A DNA stretch of 8,752 nucleotides, taken from the NCBI GenBank assembly GCA_030627025.1, contig DAOUSX010000022.1, positions 1-8,752 on the forward strand, given 5' to 3'. Each line of letters starts with the position of its first letter. The stretch's first letter is position 1. The position numbers and the translations under genes are program-made. Origin of the DNA: Dehalococcoidia bacterium. Lineage in GTDB: Bacteria > Chloroflexota > Dehalococcoidia > GIF9 > AB-539-J10. Under the pieces are notes generated by a model. It worked only from the letters and a program-made list of their open reading frames with translations, searched no databases and had not been told where the DNA came from. Shown here in pieces: positions 5,437-8,752 of this stretch.

Positions 5437-5912
5437 GTTTCCCCGCGGATTAAAGCAATAGATTGAGCAGCTATTCCTTCCTCTCTCCCGATGAACCCTA
5501 AACCATTGGTGGTAGTGGTTTTTACCGTTATCTGGGATGGTTTGATATTCAGGGAATGGCTGATTTGTTTCCTCATTTCGGAGGTGAGAGGAGATAGTTT
5601 GGGATGTTGAGCAATGATGGTAACATCGATGTTGACTATCTTGAATTTCTTTCTACTTATTTGTTCAGCGATTTTGCTCAGCAGAGTTAAGCTGGAGATA
5701 TTTTCATACGCTGGGTTTTCTGGCGGGAATTGGGTGCCAATATCGCCTAAATCAGCAGCACCGCATAAAGCATCAATTATGGCATGGGCTACTACATCAG
5801 CGTCACTATGTCCCCATAAGCCTTTATCAAAAGGAATGTAAACTCCTCCCAGGATTAGCTTACGCTCTGGAACAAGGGGATGGCAATCATAGCCGATACC
5901 CACTCTCAACAT
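5433..5912 (-). CDS. ispF: 2-C-methyl-D-erythritol 2,4-cyclodiphosphate synthase
   Basis: It cyclises CDP-ME 2-phosphate to MEcPP with release of CMP, in the MEP isoprenoid pathway; the enzyme is normally a trimer with active sites at subunit interfaces. It has 159 residues, the family length. The zinc ligands are visible as GYDCHP (Asp9, His11) and GHSDADVVAHAI (His43). DLGDIGTQFPP (54-64) and LGFIGREEGIAAQ (138-150) are typical. The usual TTTE reads TTTN (Asn136), an unusual change near the metal/CDP site. The ATG at 5912 is preferred: it gives the standard MLRVGIGYD opening and has GGAGG 12 nt upstream, whereas an in-frame TTG at 5921 would sit only 3 nt from that site. It overlaps the end of ispD by 26 bp, so translation is coupled. 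Confidence 0.94.
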   Translation of the reverse strand: MLRVGIGYDCHPLVPERKLILGGVYIPFDKGLWGHSDADVVAHAIIDALCGAADLGDIGTQFPPENPAYENISSLTLLSKIAEQISRKKFKIVNIDVTIIAQHPKLSPLTSEMRKQISHSLNIKPSQITVKTTTTNGLGFIGREEGIAAQSIALIRGET

Positions 5913-6588
5913 CGCTAACAATGACCTCCGCTAAAGCTAGATCGGCAGGGGTAGTTATCTTTATATTATGATGTGTGCCCGGGAAAAGCTTTACCTTACA
6001 GCCAAGACGCTCCACGGCAGCAGCATCATCAGTCACTTCTTCTGTGAGTTCTTCGTAGGCTTTTGTTATTATCTCAAATTTAAACATCTGTGGGGTTTGT
6101 GCTATCCATAGCTCGCTGCGTTGCAGGGTTTTTTCAATTATTTCAGCGTCATTGGCAAGTTTAATCGTTTCGTTAACTGGCACCGCAGCTATAGCTGCTC
6201 CAGTTTCTCTCGCCGCCTCCAATCCCTTTTGGATTAGATTCAGAGTTAGGAAAGGACGTGCTCCATCATGGATCATAACCCAGTCACAGCTTACTAGTTT
6301 ATGCAGGCCTCGCTTTACGGAATCTTGACGTAATGGACCACCAGGGTATATATCAGTGACCTTAGTCCATTCTCTTTCTCTGGCTAATTTTTGTCCTAAC
6401 TCTAGATCATCGCTTCTCAGCGCAATAACTATCCGGTTAATCAAGTGGCATTTTTGGCAGGTATCTATCGACCAAGCTAACAAAGGTTTGTTTTTGAGAG
6501 GGGCAAAGATTTTATTCAGGTTACCCATTCTCTGGCTGTCGCCTGCAGCGGCTATGATGACTCCTAGTTGGGGGGCTTTATTCACCAT
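5887..6588 (-). CDS. ispD: 2-C-methyl-D-erythritol 4-phosphate cytidylyltransferase
   Basis: It transfers CMP from CTP to MEP to make CDP-ME, two steps before IspF in the same pathway. It has 233 residues, the normal length. The nucleotide-binding loop is IIAAAGDSQRMGNLNKIF (11-28), with the catalytic Arg20 and Lys26. Further family motifs are GGPLRQDSVKRGL, the metal-binding DGARPF, AAVPVNETIK, IAQTPQMF and TDDAAAVE. The C-terminus has KITTPADLALAE, typical of IspD. The ATG at 6588 has AGGGAA 7 nt upstream, within the end of radA, and the two genes overlap by 11 bp. The ispF start lies inside its last codons. IspE, which acts between the two, is not in the window. Confidence 0.95.
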   Translation of the reverse strand: MVNKAPQLGVIIAAAGDSQRMGNLNKIFAPLKNKPLLAWSIDTCQKCHLINRIVIALRSDDLELGQKLAREREWTKVTDIYPGGPLRQDSVKRGLHKLVSCDWVMIHDGARPFLTLNLIQKGLEAARETGAAIAAVPVNETIKLANDAEIIEKTLQRSELWIAQTPQMFKFEIITKAYEELTEEVTDDAAAVERLGCKVKLFPGTHHNIKITTPADLALAEVIVSDVESGYRL

Positions 6589-7993
6589 TGATTGTTTCCC
6601 TGTTGATTTTCTTGGTAAGCCCTAATCGGAGGGCTTGGCCTAAAGAGTTAGCTTCGAGCAGCTGAATATCGGCGTGGTTAAGCACGGGGTTTTGGGAGGG
6701 TCTGGGGAGGAGGCAAGTTTTGAAACCTAGTCTAGCTGCTTCAGCGATTCGTCTTTCTACCTGTGGCACAGTTCTGAGTTCTCCATTTAGTCCTATTTCA
6801 CCGAGCACGATTGAACCTGAAATTGGGACACGGTCGCTAAAGCTAGAAGCAATAGCTAAGGCAATTCCAAGGTCAATCGCTGGCTCATTGAGCCTTAATC
6901 CACCGGTGACGTTGACGATAACATCCTGGTTAAAAAGTCGTAGTCCAGCACGTTTGGTAAGCACAGCGATGATTAGAAGCAGGCGGTTAAAATCAACGCC
7001 GTTGGCGATACGTCTTGGCGGACCAAAATTATTTGGTGTAGTTAAAGCTTGTAGCTCCACGAGCAAGGGGCGGCTCCCTTCAAGAGTAGGCACTACTACT
7101 GAGCCGACTGTGGCATCGGTATGCCTGGACAACAAAGCTTGAGACGGGTTATCTACTTCCACTAACCCACTATTGCCCATTTCGAAAAGTCCAACCTCAT
7201 TAGTGGAGCCGAAGCGATTTTTAATACCGCGCAGCATACGGTAGCTGCCGAAAGGCTCACCTTCGAAATAAAGCACTACATCGACTATGTGTTCCAGCGT
7301 TCCAGGACCAGCGATAGAACCGTCCTTGGTCACGTGACCAGTAAGCAATACAGGCACATTATTTTCCTTTGCCCATCTCATTATCCTCGATGCGCATTCA
7401 CGCACCTGGGAGATACTACCAGGCATCCCCGAGATATCTTCCAGGTACATAGTTTGGATGGAGTCAATGACCACCAATTTGGGTGAAATCTGGTCCAAGT
7501 GCTCCATGATAATAGCCATGTCGGTTTCAGACAGGAAGAAAAGCCCTTCACCGTTTATGTTTAGCCGCTCAGCCCTGAGTTTAACTTGACTAACAGATTC
7601 CTCCCCGGAGATATAACATGTCGGCCTTTTGTCCTTAGCCATCATTGCTGAGGCTTGAAGTAATAGTGTCGATTTGCCTATTCCTGGTTCTCCGGCGATG
7701 AGCACTACGGACCCAGGCACCAAACCACCTCCCAGAACGCGGTTTATCTCAGAGAAACCGAGGCTGAGGCGGGAAAGCGTGCTCCTCTCCACAGTGGAGA
7801 GTTCCTGGGGTTTATTCCCCTTAAGCGCAGGCCTACTATAAGCGGCACGATATGGACTGACTGTTGTTTCTACAAAGCTATTCCATGCGCCACAATCGGG
7901 ACAGCGGCCTAACCATTTAGGACTTTGCTTGCCACACTGCTGGCAAACAAAAAAGGTTTTGGATTTTAATTTGCCATGATTACTAGATTTCAA
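6578..7993 (-). CDS. radA: DNA repair protein RadA (Sms)
   Basis: RadA is a RecA-like ATPase that promotes branch migration of recombination intermediates. It has 471 residues with domains in the usual order: a C4 zinc finger (Cys17, Cys20, Cys31, Cys34), Walker A GEPGIGKST (101-109), Walker B LVVID (173-177), the RadA signature KNRFG (258-262), and a C-terminal Lon-protease-like domain with VTGGLRLNEPAIDLGIALAIA and LGEIGLNGELR. Only a TTG at 7993 is available as a start; there is no other start codon before the zinc finger and no clear ribosome binding site. The result is an N-terminal extension of about a dozen residues before KTFFVC. It is the first gene of the radA-ispD-ispF run and follows the aldehyde-oxidoreductase gene by 30 bp. 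Confidence 0.95.
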   Translation of the reverse strand: MKSSNHGKLKSKTFFVCQQCGKQSPKWLGRCPDCGAWNSFVETTVSPYRAAYSRPALKGNKPQELSTVERSTLSRLSLGFSEINRVLGGGLVPGSVVLIAGEPGIGKSTLLLQASAMMAKDKRPTCYISGEESVSQVKLRAERLNINGEGLFFLSETDMAIIMEHLDQISPKLVVIDSIQTMYLEDISGMPGSISQVRECASRIMRWAKENNVPVLLTGHVTKDGSIAGPGTLEHIVDVVLYFEGEPFGSYRMLRGIKNRFGSTNEVGLFEMGNSGLVEVDNPSQALLSRHTDATVGSVVVPTLEGSRPLLVELQALTTPNNFGPPRRIANGVDFNRLLLIIAVLTKRAGLRLFNQDVIVNVTGGLRLNEPAIDLGIALAIASSFSDRVPISGSIVLGEIGLNGELRTVPQVERRIAEAARLGFKTCLLPRPSQNPVLNHADIQLLEANSLGQALRLGLTKKINRETINGE

Positions 7994-8023
7994 GTCAGTT
8001 GGTTAACATTTTGTGACTACAAG

Positions 8024-8752
8024 TTATATCTCCTTTATCATCTCAGAAAGTCCAAGCTGTTGCAATTTTTCCTTCGTTGGCTTACCCGTCTTTATATCCC
8101 ATCCCCGTTCTTTGTAGTGCCCGCGCATTAGAGTTTCCATATCTGGTTCCTTGCCCTGTGATGTTCCTTCGGAGAGTGGTGCTGTGGCTATCTTTGGGAG
8201 CTTATCATCCTCCTTGGTGATACCAAGCTTGATATTGATCATACGTTTTACATTGAAACTTCGCTCTCCTGCCATCGTAAGGGAATCAAGATTGAAATCC
8301 CACCCGGTAACTGCGTTTAATAATCCTGCTATATGCTCAGGCGATATTATGGGTGAAAAAGTACACAATGGGAGTGAGTTGAACAGGTCCCTCAAATTCT
8401 GGTATCTGGCTACCATAGCACCCTTATCCTCAGATGATTCAAATCTATCTCCAGGGTTAACCCCGGCATCAAGGACACCCCGCCCCATATCAACCATATA
8501 GTAATCTGCCTTCGTGTGGCATGCGCCGCGAGGTGATGTGGCGTAATCCACAGCCATTCCGAAAAACGCTCTGGGGTCATGCATTGGAATCTCCAACCCC
8601 TTTACATGTACAGCTTCGTCTCTGGAGACACCGAATTTCTCCGCTATTCTTTTCACCCCTTCAGCCAAGATGTCTCCCGCTCCTTCTCTTTTGGCGATTT
8701 TTTCAACAAGGCCAACAATAGCTTTACTGTCTCCCCACTTCATTTCCATTCC
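8024..8752 (-). CDS. Aldehyde ferredoxin oxidoreductase family protein, C-terminal part (5' end outside window)
   Basis: Members of the AOR family use a tungsten (or molybdenum) bis-pterin centre and a [4Fe-4S] cluster to oxidise aldehydes to acids with ferredoxin, mainly in anaerobes. The frame is open to the window edge, so the N-terminal pterin domain and the first three cluster cysteines are missing; about 242 residues remain. Recognisable parts, counted from the first in-window Met, are EGVKRIAEKFG (30-40), VHVKGLEIPMHDPRA (47-61), SPRGACHTKADYY (72-84), PLCTFS (127-132, candidate fourth cluster cysteine Cys129) and LLNAVTGWDF (143-152), followed by the usual C-terminal helix and a GWD-x-KTGKPTKEKL tail. 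The usual DxxGLC pterin motif reads NSLPLC here. The aldehyde substrate cannot be inferred. The gene stops 30 bp before radA, and co-transcription is possible but unproven. Confidence 0.9.
   Translation of the reverse strand, partial: GMEMKWGDSKAIVGLVEKIAKREGAGDILAEGVKRIAEKFGVSRDEAVHVKGLEIPMHDPRAFFGMAVDYATSPRGACHTKADYYMVDMGRGVLDAGVNPGDRFESSEDKGAMVARYQNLRDLFNSLPLCTFSPIISPEHIAGLLNAVTGWDFNLDSLTMAGERSFNVKRMINIKLGITKEDDKLPKIATAPLSEGTSQGKEPDMETLMRGHYKERGWDIKTGKPTKEKLQQLGLSEMIKEI

Noticed and set aside
5913..5921. TTG at 5921 as the ispF start
   Set aside because: It adds three residues not seen in the family and sits 3 nt from the GGAGG; the ATG at 5912 gives the standard N-terminus.
6720..7142. 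140-codon open frame on the plus strand within radA
   Set aside because: It is opposite the conserved Lon-like domain of RadA, with low-complexity Ser/Pro/Arg content typical of a shadow frame.
8151..8501. 116-codon open frame on the plus strand opposite the AOR gene
   Set aside because: The opposite strand carries clear family motifs across the same bases; no ribosome binding site or domain is seen.

Overview
The window looks like a compact, moderate-GC bacterial chromosome segment, most likely from an anaerobe of the Chloroflexota (Dehalococcoidia or relatives). That placement is inference. It rests on the contiguous radA-ispD-ispF cluster, which as I recall is also present in Dehalococcoides, on the TTG/GTG starts and tight packing, and on a tungsten/molybdopterin aldehyde ferredoxin oxidoreductase (AOR)-family enzyme. 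There are no RNA genes, insertion sequences, CRISPR arrays or long repeats. No stretch over about 105 bases lacks a gene.

Left part, + strand (1-4580). The 3' end of recO comes first. A good promoter (TTGACA, 17 bp, TAAAAT) lies across the recO stop and starts a five-gene run: a 12-TM APC-superfamily permease, a universal stress protein, a short TrkA-N (KTN) protein, a longer TrkA-N/TrkA-C protein, and pheA (prephenate dehydratase with ACT domain). Gaps are 27, 9, 10 and 5 bp, so this is almost certainly one operon. It holds two K+-channel-type regulatory subunits and a permease, but no TrkH/KtrB channel. The simplest reading is that the APC permease is the membrane partner of the KTN pair. 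This is the most interesting part of the window.

Middle (4584-5436). A HIT-family nucleotide hydrolase/phosphorylase lies on the - strand, converging on pheA with a 3-bp gap. A 103-bp divergent region follows, then a 90-codon gene of unknown function on the + strand. That gene's promoter (TTGAAA, 17 bp, TATAAC) predicts a transcription start on or one base from the ATG, so a leaderless mRNA is likely. Its stop codon overlaps the ispF stop.

Right part, - strand (5433-8752). Reading from the right edge: the C-terminal part of an AOR-family protein, then radA (recombination/branch migration), ispD and ispF (two steps of the MEP isoprenoid pathway). radA/ispD and ispD/ispF overlap by 11 and 26 bp, so the three are translationally coupled. 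The AOR gene ends 30 bp before radA and may be co-transcribed, but nothing in the sequence proves it.

Several enzymes carry substitutions at normally conserved motif positions: TKF for TRF in PheA, N for E near the IspF active site, NSLPLC for DxxGLC in the AOR protein, and a lost nucleotide-binding signature in the Usp. These are listed as findings.
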